DNA from: Pseudomonas sp. PICF141
Lineage (GTDB): Bacteria > Pseudomonadota > Gammaproteobacteria > Pseudomonadales > Pseudomonadaceae
Reading direction: 5' to 3'
Assembly (NCBI RefSeq): GCF_002286815.1
Contig: NZ_MUNM01000069.1
Coordinates: 1-64,000 of the forward strand
DNA length: 64,000 nucleotides
The first letter of the stretch is position 1. Each line of letters begins with the position of its first letter. The position numbers and the translations under genes were made by a program. Positions 8,791 through 17,886 of this stretch are shown piece after piece. Below the pieces are notes generated by a model that saw only the letters and a program-made list of their open reading frames with translations, was not told the DNA's origin and did not search any database.

Positions 8791-9798
8791 CTAGTGGTAA
8801 CCATCTTCGTGGGTGACCTTGCCGCGGAACACGTAGTAGCTCCAGAAGGTGTAGCCCAGGATGAACGGAATGATGAACAGCGTGCCCACCAGCATGAAGC
8901 CCTGGCTTTGCGGCGGTGCGGCGGCGTCCCAGATCGAGATCGAGGGCGGCACGATATTCGGCCACAGGCTGATACCCAGACCGCTGTAGCCAAGGAAGAT
9001 CAGCACCAGGGTCAGCAGGAATGGCGTGTAATGCGCATTGCGGGCTACCGCCCGAAGCAGACCGTACAACGTCACCAGCACCAGAATCGGCACCGGCAAG
9101 AACCAGAACAGATTCGGCAGGGTGAACCAGCGTGCAGCGATCTCAGCGTGGGCCAACGGCGTCCAGATGCTGACGATGCCGATCACCGCCAGTAACACGA
9201 AGGCCAATGGTCGCGCCAGGTCATGCATCTGCTCCTGCAATTTGCCTTCGGTTTTCATGATCAGCCAGGTGCAGCCAAGCAGTGCGTAAGCCACCACCAG
9301 CGCCGCCCCGCAGAACATCGTGAACGGCGTCAGCCAGTCGAGTGAACCGCCGGCAAACTGACGATTGACTACCGGTAGCCCATCGATGAACGCACCCAAT
9401 GCCACGCCCTGGAAGAAGGTTGCGGCGATCGAGCCACCAATGAATGCCTTGTCCCAGAGGTGGCGCTTGTCGTCCTTGGCCTTGAAGCGAAACTCGAAGG
9501 CCACACCGCGAAAAATCAGCCCGACCAGCATGAAAATCAGCGGCAGGTACAACGCCGAGAGCACCACCGAATAGGCCAGCGGGAAGGCGCCGAACAGCGC
9601 TGCGCCGCCCAATACCAGCCAGGTCTCGTTGCCGTCCCAGACCGGGGCGACGGTGTTCATCATCACGTCCCGATCGCTCTTGCCCTGGATGAACGGGAAG
9701 AGAATTCCGATCCCCAGATCAAAGCCGTCCATGACCACGTACATCATGATGCCGAAGATGATGATCACGGCCCAGATCAGCGGAAGATCAATACCCAT
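8791..9798 (-). CDS. cioB: Cyanide-insensitive ubiquinol oxidase subunit II
   Basis: A 335-residue CydB/CioB-type subunit with about eight to nine transmembrane helices. The conserved start MGIDLPLIWAVIIIFGIMMY, the VMDGFDLGIG stretch and WDGNETWLVLGGAALFGAFP are all present. It pairs with CioA to form the quinol oxidase that keeps respiration going in cyanide or low oxygen. It begins three bases after the cioA stop, which implies translational coupling. Confidence 0.95.
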   Translation of the reverse strand: MGIDLPLIWAVIIIFGIMMYVVMDGFDLGIGILFPFIQGKSDRDVMMNTVAPVWDGNETWLVLGGAALFGAFPLAYSVVLSALYLPLIFMLVGLIFRGVAFEFRFKAKDDKRHLWDKAFIGGSIAATFFQGVALGAFIDGLPVVNRQFAGGSLDWLTPFTMFCGAALVVAYALLGCTWLIMKTEGKLQEQMHDLARPLAFVLLAVIGIVSIWTPLAHAEIAARWFTLPNLFWFLPVPILVLVTLYGLLRAVARNAHYTPFLLTLVLIFLGYSGLGISLWPNIVPPSISIWDAAAPPQSQGFMLVGTLFIIPFILGYTFWSYYVFRGKVTHEDGYH

Positions 9799-9801
9799 GA
9801 T

Positions 9802-11241
9802 TCAAATCTCCTTGTTCAGGCTGTGGTTGTGATCAGCGTCACCATTGTCATCGGCTGCGGACAGCGGACGGGCTGGTGTGCGTTTCTGGCCAGGACCGCC
9901 TTCGTTGGTTTCCTTGCCCTCGTCGATCTTCGGCCCTTTGCGCACCAAGCGCATCATGTAGCCAAGACCGGCACCGAACAGCGCGAAATACACCACGACG
10001 AACATGATCAAGGTGATGCTCATCTGCATGAAGCTGTGCCCGGAGGAGGCATCCGCCGTGCGCATCAAACCGTACACTACCCACGGCTGACGGCCGATTT
10101 CAGTGGTGAACCAGCCGGCGAGAATCGCGATCAGGCCGGATGGGCCCATCCACAGCGCCAGGTACAAGAAGGGACGTGAGGTATAAAGCCTGTCGCGTTT
10201 GCGCAACCACAGGCTCCACAAACCAGTGAAGATCATCAGCACGCCCAGGCCGACCATGATCCGGAACGACCAGAAGACGATGGTCGAATTCGGCCGGTCT
10301 TCAGGCGCGAACTCCTTGAGTGCCGGTATTTGCTTGTCCAGGGTATGGGTCAGGATCAGGCTGCCCAGGTAGGGAATTTCCACGGCAAATCTGGTTTTTT
10401 CGGCTTCCATGTCCGGCCAGCCGAACAGTATCAGCGGGGTCGGTTCGTCGCCGACGTTTTCCCAGTGGCCTTCGATTGCAGCGATTTTCGCCGGTTGATG
10501 CTTGAGCGTATTGACGCCATGGAAGTCGCCGATCACCGCTTGAATAGGCGCCACGATCAGGGCCATCCACATCGCCATCGAGAGCATGGTGCGGATGGCC
10601 GGGTTGTCCTTGCCGCGCAGCAAGTGCCAGGCCGCCGAGGAGCCGACGAAAAACGCGGTCGCAACAAACGCTGCCGTGGCCATGTGCATCAGGCGGTAAG
10701 GGAACGACGGGTTGAAGATAATCGCCAGCCAGTCCACTGGAATGACCTGGCCGTTGACGATCTCGTAGCCTTGCGGGGTCTGCATCCAGCTGTTGGAAGC
10801 CAGAATCCAGAAAGTCGAAATAAGGGTGCCGATGGCGACCATGACCGTTGAGAAAAAGTGCAGCTTGCGCCCGACCTTGTTCCAGCCGAACAGCATGACG
10901 CCCAGGAAGCCGGCCTCGAGAAAGAAGGCTGTCAGCACTTCATAGGTCAGCAATGGCCCGGTCACTGAACCGGCGAAGTCCGAGAAACGGCTCCAGTTGG
11001 TACCGAACTGATAGGCCATGACCAAGCCGGACACCACGCCCATGCCGAAGTTGACGGCAAAGATCTTCGACCAGAAATGATACAGATCGCGGTAAGTATC
11101 ATTGTGCGTCTTCAGCCACAGGCCTTCGAGCACCGCCAGGTAACTCGCCAGGCCAATGGTGATGGCCGGGAACAGGATGTGAAACGAAATGGTGAATGCG
11201 AACTGAATCCGGGCGAGATCAAGAGCCTCCAAACCGAACAT
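9802..11241 (-). CDS. cioA: Cyanide-insensitive ubiquinol oxidase subunit I
   Basis: A 479-residue CydA/CioA-type haem subunit. Haem-ligand histidine H21 lies in FSFHILFPAITIG-type sequence near the N-terminus, and GRQPWVVYGLMRT is the CydA quinol/haem motif. The periplasmic Q-loop is short, as in the CIO branch and unlike E. coli CydA. The cytoplasmic tail ends in a charged, disordered segment. The P. putida cio operon sits at the same place beside rlmG. An ANR-type box lies about 165 bases upstream. Confidence 0.95.
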   Translation of the reverse strand: MFGLEALDLARIQFAFTISFHILFPAITIGLASYLAVLEGLWLKTHNDTYRDLYHFWSKIFAVNFGMGVVSGLVMAYQFGTNWSRFSDFAGSVTGPLLTYEVLTAFFLEAGFLGVMLFGWNKVGRKLHFFSTVMVAIGTLISTFWILASNSWMQTPQGYEIVNGQVIPVDWLAIIFNPSFPYRLMHMATAAFVATAFFVGSSAAWHLLRGKDNPAIRTMLSMAMWMALIVAPIQAVIGDFHGVNTLKHQPAKIAAIEGHWENVGDEPTPLILFGWPDMEAEKTRFAVEIPYLGSLILTHTLDKQIPALKEFAPEDRPNSTIVFWSFRIMVGLGVLMIFTGLWSLWLRKRDRLYTSRPFLYLALWMGPSGLIAILAGWFTTEIGRQPWVVYGLMRTADASSGHSFMQMSITLIMFVVVYFALFGAGLGYMMRLVRKGPKIDEGKETNEGGPGQKRTPARPLSAADDNGDADHNHSLNKEI

Positions 11242-11403
11242 ACGTCTTCCTCTGTCAGGTAATACCGGCTGAAGGCATGAGGCCTACACCCACTGTCCCC
11301 ACGGATATGGCGTATGGCGAATTCGAATTCGTTCTTTTTGTACCACCATCACAAACCTGGGGAGTCTGGCCATCTGGCCGCCGGACCAATTCCACGAAGG
11401 GTC

Positions 11404-11417
11404 TTGATCTGGGTCAA
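11404..11417 (-). promoter_or_regulatory. ANR/FNR-type box upstream of cioA
   Basis: TTGATCTGGGTCAA matches the ANR consensus TTGAT-N4-ATCAA at nine of ten fixed bases. It is about 163 bases upstream of cioA. ANR represses cioAB in P. aeruginosa, so a similar oxygen-linked control is likely. The rest of the 527-base gap (11242-11768) holds the cioA leader, a type C REP pair and the MFS promoter region; I see no gene in it. Confidence 0.6.
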
Positions 11418-11535
11418 GCAACGTTGAAAGAGTAGTCGCATTTTTGCCGATGGACGGTGTGGTCTTTTGCCGCGTGACAGGTTGCCTCATGGTTTTTGGC
11501 ATGCGTTGCAATAGATTTTTAGCTGGGTGAATTAA

Positions 11536-11654
11536 CTGTGGCGAGGGGGCTTGCCCCCGTTCGGCTGCGCAGCAGTCGGTTACTGTGGTGCAGTGAGTTA
11601 CCCAGGTCTGGGGGCCGCTTCGCAGCCCAACGGGGGCAAGCCCCCTCCCCACAG
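11536..11654. repeat. REP doublet, type C
   Basis: Inverted arms of 26 bases at 11536-11561 and 11629-11654 with one mismatch; the core is GAGGGGGCTTGCCCCCG. Inside, a further complementary pair (CGGCTGCG and CGCAGCCC) extends the fold. It lies between the divergent cioA and MFS genes. Confidence 0.88.
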
Positions 11655-11768
11655 GGATTCGTATGCTCTATAGATCGGTGTCTAGCTAACTAAATTTCCT
11701 GGCCTTGCAACTTCTGGTTACAGCTTGGTGATAATCTCGCCCTTTCCCCCTCCCAGACCCGCCTTCAG

Positions 11769-13007
11769 ATGCCCAGCCAAGCGCCCCTGCTGTTACGTCA
11801 TCACCGCCCGTTTATCGCGTTCTGGCTGGCTCGCGTGTTTACCGCCAGCGGTTTTCAGATGTTGACCGTGGCCATTGGCTGGAATCTGTATCAACTGACG
11901 GGCAATGTGCTCGATCTGGGCCTGGTGGGGCTGGTGGAATTTGCCCCCCGTGTGTTGTTCATGCTGCACACCGGGCATGTCGCGGACCGCTATGACCGGC
12001 GCAAGGTCGCGGCGATCTGTCAGTCCCTGCAAGCGCTGATCGCCCTGTCGCTGGTCATCGGCAGCGCGACCGATCAGGTCACCCGGGAGATGATCTTCAT
12101 CCTCGCGTTCCTGCTCGGCGCCGCCCGCTCCTTCGAAATGCCGACGACCCAGGCCTTGCTGCCGGGCATCGTGCCCAGCGCCTTGTTTCCCCGTGCCGTT
12201 GCCGCCGCGCAATCTGCGCAACAATCGGCCACCATCGTCGCCCCGGCGCTGGGCGGTTTGCTCTATGCCTTCGGCAGCGTCTGGGTGTATGGCCCGACGG
12301 TGATCCTTTACCTCATCGCCTGTGCATTGATGCTCAACCTACCGGCCCGGCAAACACCGCTGAACAAGGGCAAGGCCACCCTGGATTCGCTGCTGGCGGG
12401 TATTCGCTTCATTCGCAGTCGCCCGGACATTCTCGGGGCGATTTCCCTGGACCTGTTTGCCGTCCTGCTGGGTGGCGCAACCGCGCTGCTGCCGGTGTTT
12501 GCCAAAGACATTCTGCTGACTGGCCCCTGGGGCTTGGGCCTGTTGCGATCGGCCCCGGCAGTCGGTGCATTGCTGATGTCGTTGTTTCTGGCGCGATTTG
12601 CCGTGGAGCGCAACGTCGGGCGGGTGATGTTCACGGCCGTGGGCGTATTCGGCGTGGCGACGATCGCTTTCGGCCTGTCGACTTCGTTCTGGTTCTCTCT
12701 CGCGGTGCTGGTGGTGTTGGGCGCGGCGGACATGATCAGCATGGTGATCCGTGCCTCGTTCGTGCAACTGGAAACCCCCGACGAAATGCGCGGCCGGGTC
12801 AGCGCTGTGAATGGCTTGTTCATCGGTGCTTCGAATCAGCTCGGCGAGTTCGAATCCGGCCTGACGGCCCACTGGTTCGGTACCGTGCCGGCAGTGGTCA
12901 TGGGCGGTATCGGCACGCTGATGGTAACCGGCGCCTGGATCAAACTGTTCCCGACCCTGGCCAACCGCGATCGTATGCATGAGCCAGTGGAAGCAGTCAG
13001 GGCCTGA
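11769..13007 (+). CDS. MFS transporter, EntS/MFS_3-like exporter
   Basis: A 412-residue major-facilitator protein with about twelve transmembrane helices. The first half has the loop 2-3 signature (GHVADRYDRRKVAAI), and the start FIAFWLARVFTASGFQML resembles the enterobactin-exporter (EntS) and MFS_3 group. Such proteins are usually proton-driven exporters. There is no siderophore or drug gene beside it, so the substrate is unknown. It is monocistronic and convergent with the DJ-1-like gene. Confidence 0.85.
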   Translation: MPSQAPLLLRHHRPFIAFWLARVFTASGFQMLTVAIGWNLYQLTGNVLDLGLVGLVEFAPRVLFMLHTGHVADRYDRRKVAAICQSLQALIALSLVIGSATDQVTREMIFILAFLLGAARSFEMPTTQALLPGIVPSALFPRAVAAAQSAQQSATIVAPALGGLLYAFGSVWVYGPTVILYLIACALMLNLPARQTPLNKGKATLDSLLAGIRFIRSRPDILGAISLDLFAVLLGGATALLPVFAKDILLTGPWGLGLLRSAPAVGALLMSLFLARFAVERNVGRVMFTAVGVFGVATIAFGLSTSFWFSLAVLVVLGAADMISMVIRASFVQLETPDEMRGRVSAVNGLFIGASNQLGEFESGLTAHWFGTVPAVVMGGIGTLMVTGAWIKLFPTLANRDRMHEPVEAVRA

Positions 13008-13028
13008 CGTTGCTGTTCAGGGCACTTG

Positions 13029-13580
13029 TTAAACCACCAACTCCCCCGCCACCGTTGACCGCGTAGCTTTGCCGCAAAGTTGCTCCACCAGCGTCAGCGC
13101 AAACTCCAACGCGGCGCCTGAGCCTTGAGCGGTGATGCAGTTGCCATCGACCACCACCGGTTGATCAACGAAGTTGCAGCCCGACAGTTGATTGCTGACC
13201 GTGGGCAGGCAAGTCATGCGCCGTTGGCGCAAAACACCAAAGGTTTGCAGCGCCAATGCCGGAGATTCGGCAATACCGGCGAACAGGCGCCCGGCGGCGG
13301 CCTGGTCCTTGATCAATTGTTGCAGGGGTTGGTGGGCCGCCAAATGCTGCGACCCTACGGCACCGCCCGGCAGTACGATCAGGTCGAAGGGTTGGGCCAG
13401 TAAATCCACCAACATCGCATCGGCGGTCAAGCGGGTGCCGCGAGCACAGGTAAGCATCCGTCGTGCCTCGATGCTGGCCACCACCACTTCAACCTTGGCG
13501 CGGCGCAGCACATCGATCAGGGTTACGGTTTGCAGATCGTCGATGCCCTCGGCGAGGGTAATCAGGGCTCTAAAAGTCAT
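13029..13580 (-). CDS. DJ-1/PfpI-superfamily protein with altered active site
   Basis: A 183-residue protein with the DJ-1/YajL fold: starts FRALITLAEGIDDLQTVTLID and has the glycine elbow LIVLPGGAVG. In DJ-1 and YajL the nucleophile is the Cys of the ICAxP motif; here the aligned segment is IAESPAL, with A104 at the Cys place. The partner glutamate (E18 of DJ-1) aligns with Q17. The usual glyoxalase/deglycase chemistry is therefore unlikely, and a binding or sensor role is possible. The frame is intact. Membership is clear by eye; function is unknown. Confidence 0.82.
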   Translation of the reverse strand: MTFRALITLAEGIDDLQTVTLIDVLRRAKVEVVVASIEARRMLTCARGTRLTADAMLVDLLAQPFDLIVLPGGAVGSQHLAAHQPLQQLIKDQAAAGRLFAGIAESPALALQTFGVLRQRRMTCLPTVSNQLSGCNFVDQPVVVDGNCITAQGSGAALEFALTLVEQLCGKATRSTVAGELVV

Positions 13581-13646
13581 GGGCGCGGTCCACAGGATAA
13601 TCTTTAAAGCGTAGTCAGCTTTCCTGCCCTTGTTCCAGCCCAGCCG

Positions 13647-14102
13647 TTACTTGATGTAAAGCTGCGTCGACATCGTATTGCCGGGGGCGTTGATCGAGGT
13701 GTTGCTGAACGTGAAAGTGCCGTCCTGCTTGCCTTTCAGGTTGAAGATGTACAGATAACCGACGGTTTTTTTCCCGGCGGAGCACTCGGTCAGGTTGCCG
13801 GTATCAAAAGCACAAACAGGGGTTCGAGTGCCATTCACCTCGAAACCGTCCAGTGCGACATGGGCTGCACGGCCGTAGCCGACTTCCAGCACGTACACCT
13901 TGATGTCTGGCCCGTTGTGATCGCAACGGGTTTGCGCCTGGCCGTCCGCGATATTTTCAAAGCCACAGCCAGGTGATTCGACCTTGAGCACCTTCACCTG
14001 GCTCAACGGTTGAGCCATTGCCGCCGAGGCTGTTGGCGCGCCGATGAGACAGCTGAGCAGCAATCCAAATGCCGCAATCACACGCTTATTAATGCAATAC
14101 AT
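13647..14102 (-). CDS. Secreted protein, DUF4879/YolA-like
   Basis: A 151-residue protein with a signal peptide (about 1-27, ending PTASA). The mature part is small and beta-rich, with four or five cysteines (SPGCGFENI, TRCDHNG, TPVCAF, LTECSAG) that could form disulfides. It resembles the DUF4879/YolA family of small secreted proteins, a call made by pattern only. ATG 14102 is chosen because GGAGGGAGGGGGTAGAT precedes it and the upstream 65 codons of open frame have no protein-like character. Function is unknown. Confidence 0.72.
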   Translation of the reverse strand: MYCINKRVIAAFGLLLSCLIGAPTASAAMAQPLSQVKVLKVESPGCGFENIADGQAQTRCDHNGPDIKVYVLEVGYGRAAHVALDGFEVNGTRTPVCAFDTGNLTECSAGKKTVGYLYIFNLKGKQDGTFTFSNTSINAPGNTMSTQLYIK

Positions 14103-14329
14103 ATCTACCCCCTCCCTCCCCCCAAAAAACAGCGCGCAGTATGGCGCAGTTCCCTTATGCGCAAAACATCGACGACGATCGCAGCCATAAGCAGCCATAG
14201 CCCCACGCTGCTGGTATGATGCGCGGCTTTTTCCGACCCGCAGAAAATAACCCAGGCGCCTGCAGCGGCCTGTGCTTTGCTGTTGAGGTCGATACATTCA
14301 CGGCGCCGGGCGCGCCACGGGGAGCAGAC

Positions 14330-15625
14330 ATGCTGGAAAGGCTGTTTCAACTCAAGGCACACAACACCAACGTGCGGACCGAGATTCTGGCGGGCCTCAC
14401 GACCTTTTTGGCCATGGCCTACATTCTGTTCGTCAACCCGAGCATCCTCGGCGAGACCGGCATGGACAAAGGTGCGGTGTTTGTCGCCACCTGCCTGGCA
14501 GCGGCCATCGGCTCGGCGACCATGGGCCTGATCGCCAACTACCCGATCGCACTGGCGCCGGGCATGGGCCTGAATGCCTTCTTTACCTACACCGTGGTCC
14601 TGCACATGGGCCACACCTGGCAAGTGGCGTTGGGCGCGGTGTTCCTCTCGGCGGTGATGTTTTTTCTGTTGTCGATCTTCCGCATCCGCGAATGGATCAT
14701 CAACAGCATTCCGCTGGCGCTACGCTCGGCGATTGCCGCCGGTATCGGCCTGTTCCTGGCCCTGATCGCCCTGCACAACGCCGGCATCGTGGTCAGCAAC
14801 CCGGCGACCATGGTCGGTCTCGGTGACTTGAAGCAACCGGCACCGATTCTCGCCACCCTTGGTTTTGCCCTGATCGTTGCCCTCGAAGCCCTGAAAGTGC
14901 GCGGTGCGGTGCTGATCGGTATTCTCGCGGTGACCCTCGTCTCCATCCTGTTGGGCTTCACCCCGTTCGGCGGCGTGATGTCGATGCCGCCGTCGCTGGC
15001 GCCGACCTTCCTGCAACTGGACATCATGGGCGCACTGGACATCGGTCTGGTCAGCGTGATCTTCGCCTTCCTGTTCGTCGACCTGTTCGACAACTCCGGC
15101 ACCCTGATCGGCGTCGCCAAGCGCGCCGGCCTGATGGGCAAGGACGGCCACATGCCGAAAATGGGCCGCGCCCTGATCGCCGACAGCACCGCGGCCATGG
15201 CCGGTTCTTTGTTGGGCACCTCGACCACCACCAGCTACATCGAATCCGCAGCCGGCGTGAGTGCCGGTGGCCGCACCGGCCTGACCGCCATCGTGGTCGC
15301 GATTCTGTTCCTGCTCGCGCTGTTCTTCTCGCCATTGGCGGCCAGTGTTCCAGCCTTTGCCACTGCGCCTGCCTTGCTGTTCGTCGCCGTACTGATGACG
15401 TCCGGCCTGGCCGAAATAGACTGGGACGACATCACCGTCGCCGCACCGGTCGTGATCACTGCCCTGGCCATGCCTTTCACTTATTCCATCGCCAACGGCA
15501 TCGCCTTCGGTTTCATCTCCTGGACGGCCATCAAGTTGTTGTCCGGTCGCGGCCGTGAATTGAATTCGGCGCTGGTGATTCTGTCGATTCTGTTCGTGAT
15601 CAAATTGGGTTGGTTCAACGCATGA
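14330..15625 (+). CDS. NCS2-family purine permease (AzgA type)
   Basis: A 431-residue inner-membrane permease, probably for adenine, guanine or hypoxanthine. The start MLERLFQLKAHNTNVRTEIL and AGLTTFLAMAYILFVNP are AzgA-type signatures, and LFVDLFDNSGTLIGVA and GTSTTTSYIESAAG are conserved in this branch. ATG 14330 follows GGAGCAGAC. Its stop overlaps the trmA start (ATGA), so the two are translated together; the same pair exists in P. aeruginosa. Confidence 0.92.
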   Translation: MLERLFQLKAHNTNVRTEILAGLTTFLAMAYILFVNPSILGETGMDKGAVFVATCLAAAIGSATMGLIANYPIALAPGMGLNAFFTYTVVLHMGHTWQVALGAVFLSAVMFFLLSIFRIREWIINSIPLALRSAIAAGIGLFLALIALHNAGIVVSNPATMVGLGDLKQPAPILATLGFALIVALEALKVRGAVLIGILAVTLVSILLGFTPFGGVMSMPPSLAPTFLQLDIMGALDIGLVSVIFAFLFVDLFDNSGTLIGVAKRAGLMGKDGHMPKMGRALIADSTAAMAGSLLGTSTTTSYIESAAGVSAGGRTGLTAIVVAILFLLALFFSPLAASVPAFATAPALLFVAVLMTSGLAEIDWDDITVAAPVVITALAMPFTYSIANGIAFGFISWTAIKLLSGRGRELNSALVILSILFVIKLGWFNA

Positions 15626-16701
15626 CTTTTGACTCCCAGGCCTACACCGTTCAACTCGAAGAAAAGGTCACGCGCCTGCGCGACCTGCTGGCCCCGTTCG
15701 ATGCCCCTGAACCTGCAGTGTTCGATTCGCCACTGAAAAACTTCCGCCTGCGTGCCGAATTCCGCCTGTGGCGCGAAGCCGGTGAGCGCCATTACGCGAT
15801 GTTTTCCCAGGAAGACAAACGTACGCCGATCCTGATCGAAGAATTCCCGATCGCCAGCCTGCGCATCAACCAGTTGATGCCGCAACTCAAGGCTGCGTGG
15901 CAAGCGAGTGCAGCGCTGAGCCACAAGCTGTTTCAGGTGGAGTTCCTCACCACGTTGGCTGGCGATGCGATGATCACGCTGTGCTATCACCGCCCGCTGG
16001 ACGAGCACTGGCACGTAGCGGCGTCGAAACTGGCAGCCGACCTGAATGTCAGCATCATCGGTCGCTCGAAGGGCAAACGCGAAGTGATCGGTCACGATTA
16101 CGTGGTCGAGAAACTCGAAGTAGGCGGCCGCACCTTCAGCTATCGCCAGCCGGAAGGCGCGTTCACCCAACCCAACGGCACGGTGAACCAGAAGATGCTC
16201 AACTGGGCGTATGAGGCCCTCGGCGATCGCCCCGACGATTTGCTGGAGTTGTATTGCGGCAACGGCAACTTCACCCTGCCGCTTGCGACCCGTGTGCGCA
16301 AAGTGCTGGCCACCGAAATCAGCAAGACCTCGGTCAACGCAGCGCTCAGCAACCTGAGCGAAAACGCAGTGAATAACGTCACGCTGGTGCGTTTGTCTGC
16401 CGAAGAACTGACCGAAGCACTGAACGAAGTTCGTCCGTTCCGCCGCCTGCACGGCATCGACCTCAAGAGCTACGAGTTCGGTAGCGTGTTCGTCGACCCG
16501 CCCCGTGCTGGCATGGACCCGGACACGTGCGAACTGACCCGACGCTTCGACAACATCCTCTACATTTCCTGCAACCCGCAAACCCTGGCGGAAAACATCG
16601 CCCAACTGCACGACACTCACCGCATTACTCAATGCGCGATGTTCGACCAGTTTCCCTGGACCCATCACATGGAATCCGGGGTGTTGTTGACCCGTCGTTG
16701 A
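15622..16701 (+). CDS. trmA: tRNA (uracil-5-)-methyltransferase TrmA
   Basis: A 359-residue SAM-dependent enzyme making ribothymidine at position 54 of tRNA. Motifs: LLELYCGNGNFTLPLA (SAM site), FVDPPRAGMD, and the nucleophile Cys in YISCNPQTLAENI, followed by the catalytic base Glu in the C-terminal HHMESGVLL. The ATG at 15622 overlaps the permease stop by four bases. Length is normal, and a strong terminator follows. Confidence 0.97.
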   Translation: MTFDSQAYTVQLEEKVTRLRDLLAPFDAPEPAVFDSPLKNFRLRAEFRLWREAGERHYAMFSQEDKRTPILIEEFPIASLRINQLMPQLKAAWQASAALSHKLFQVEFLTTLAGDAMITLCYHRPLDEHWHVAASKLAADLNVSIIGRSKGKREVIGHDYVVEKLEVGGRTFSYRQPEGAFTQPNGTVNQKMLNWAYEALGDRPDDLLELYCGNGNFTLPLATRVRKVLATEISKTSVNAALSNLSENAVNNVTLVRLSAEELTEALNEVRPFRRLHGIDLKSYEFGSVFVDPPRAGMDPDTCELTRRFDNILYISCNPQTLAENIAQLHDTHRITQCAMFDQFPWTHHMESGVLLTRR

Positions 16702-16723
16702 TCGCAGCCTCCCTATACAAATC

Positions 16724-16747
16724 AGCCGTCCACTGGACGGCTTTTTT
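16724..16747 (+). terminator. Terminator of the permease-trmA operon
   Basis: AGCCGTCC, a three-base loop and GGACGGCT make an eight-pair stem followed by TTTTT. It lies 22 bases after the trmA stop. Confidence 0.92.
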
Positions 16748-16755
16748 GTGGGTGA

Positions 16756-17202
16756 TCAAAGTGCCGCATCGGTCTTGCGCGGGCGACCACCCTTCTTGCC
16801 ATTGGCCCGTGCGGCCTCAGCCTTGGCGGCGCTGCTCTGACGACCATTGCGCGAGGCGATCACCGAGGCGGCCATATCCATCAGCGGTTTGCTCGCCGAA
16901 ATCAGACCGGCGATGGACACCTGCAGATCCTTGTCTTCGTGACAAAGTGCGGCTCCGGCGAAACCGACTTTCAGCCCGGCGAAATCCTCGGTCTCAAAAC
17001 CATCGAATTCCGGATAGTTTTTCACTGGTAACAACACACCGCTGCCATCCTCAAAGCCGACGGCGAGACATGGATCAAGAAAGATCACCGTCGTTGCATT
17101 CAATCCGGCACGACGGCGTGCCCCACCACGCTCGATCGCTTCGTCCAGAGCGCCTTCGGTCACGGGGTGATCGACCTGCATTTTTGCGCTTATCGTTTTC
17201 AT
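16756..17202 (-). CDS. DUF2442 protein with AT-hook-like tail, possible antitoxin
   Basis: A 148-residue protein. The central part (about 38-105, NATTVIFLDPCLAVGFEDG, then a DLQVSIAGLI stretch) matches the DUF2442 layout. The C-terminus is basic and ends GKKGGRPRKTDAAL, with a GRPRK core like an AT-hook. It overlaps the preceding DUF4160 gene by four bases (ATGA), so the two are co-translated. DUF4160/DUF2442 pairs have been suggested as toxin-antitoxin modules; which partner would be toxic is not shown by the sequence. Confidence 0.75.
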   Translation of the reverse strand: MKTISAKMQVDHPVTEGALDEAIERGGARRRAGLNATTVIFLDPCLAVGFEDGSGVLLPVKNYPEFDGFETEDFAGLKVGFAGAALCHEDKDLQVSIAGLISASKPLMDMAASVIASRNGRQSSAAKAEAARANGKKGGRPRKTDAAL

Positions 17203-17627
17203 AATTCGATCTCCACGCCTTCTGGTGCTCCCATCAGGGTCAGTAGGGTCTTGTTGCCTTCAGGCTCATAGCGAGCCGAACCAATTATGTAAGTCTTGCT
17301 GCCAATCCACTTCATCACGACCACTTCATTGCCCTGCCAATCCCATAACTGATTGTCGAGGCAAGCCGTCTGCAATTTGCTCCACCAGATGTCACGGGCT
17401 CGCCGTAAATGGGCAGGTTGCCTGAGCGCCTGACGCAATCCCTCCAGCACAGCCAGAGGAGGTCGATGCGAATGAGGGACGACATCCCAGAGCTCGACGC
17501 CGTTGTGCCAGAAGCTGAACCTGAAGCGCGCGCTCCATAAGCCTGCGTCGACGTGAACGTGTGGCGGGCAATGCTCATCACGCAACATGACCACCAGTGA
17601 AAACCCTTTGTAGCGGCATACATTCAT
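17199..17627 (-). CDS. DUF4160 protein, possible toxin partner
   Basis: A 142-residue protein whose N-terminus reads FSLVVMLRDEHCPPHVHV, the PPHVHV box of DUF4160, followed by a long segment (about 45-142) that is not in the shortest family members. It is the first gene of a two-gene unit with the DUF2442 gene. The ribosome site is weak (GGATGGGTTAGC before the ATG). A short inverted repeat, TAACC-N9-GGTTA at 17630-17648, overlaps the translation start and could be an operator for self-control. Confidence 0.72.
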   Translation of the reverse strand: MNVCRYKGFSLVVMLRDEHCPPHVHVDAGLWSARFRFSFWHNGVELWDVVPHSHRPPLAVLEGLRQALRQPAHLRRARDIWWSKLQTACLDNQLWDWQGNEVVVMKWIGSKTYIIGSARYEPEGNKTLLTLMGAPEGVEIEL

Positions 17628-17629
17628 GC

Positions 17630-17648
17630 TAACCCATCCGTTAGGTTA
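17630..17648. promoter_or_regulatory. Inverted repeat at the start of the DUF4160/DUF2442 unit
   Basis: TAACC at 17630-17634 and GGTTA at 17644-17648 are perfect complements spaced by nine bases, right before the DUF4160 ATG. The arms are only five bases, so this is suggestive only. The rest of 17628-17886 is a plain promoter-like gap upstream of the LysR gene. Confidence 0.35.
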
Positions 17649-17886
17649 TAGAGTTCGAAGATTCGCCATTCCTTGAAGAATCCGATAAGTGGCGCTGATC
17701 GCTAGGATCAACTGGCCACGTTTGAGCCTAGCGTTCCAGGTCGATCGGGCTCCGCCAATCAAGGCAAAAAAGAGTAAGCAATCCTTTCATCGCCAATACC
17801 TGGCCGGTAACCAGCCCTGTATTTGTGCGCTCTTATTTGATAGATACAGACTCAGACACTTCATTTGATTTCCGGTGTAATCAATC

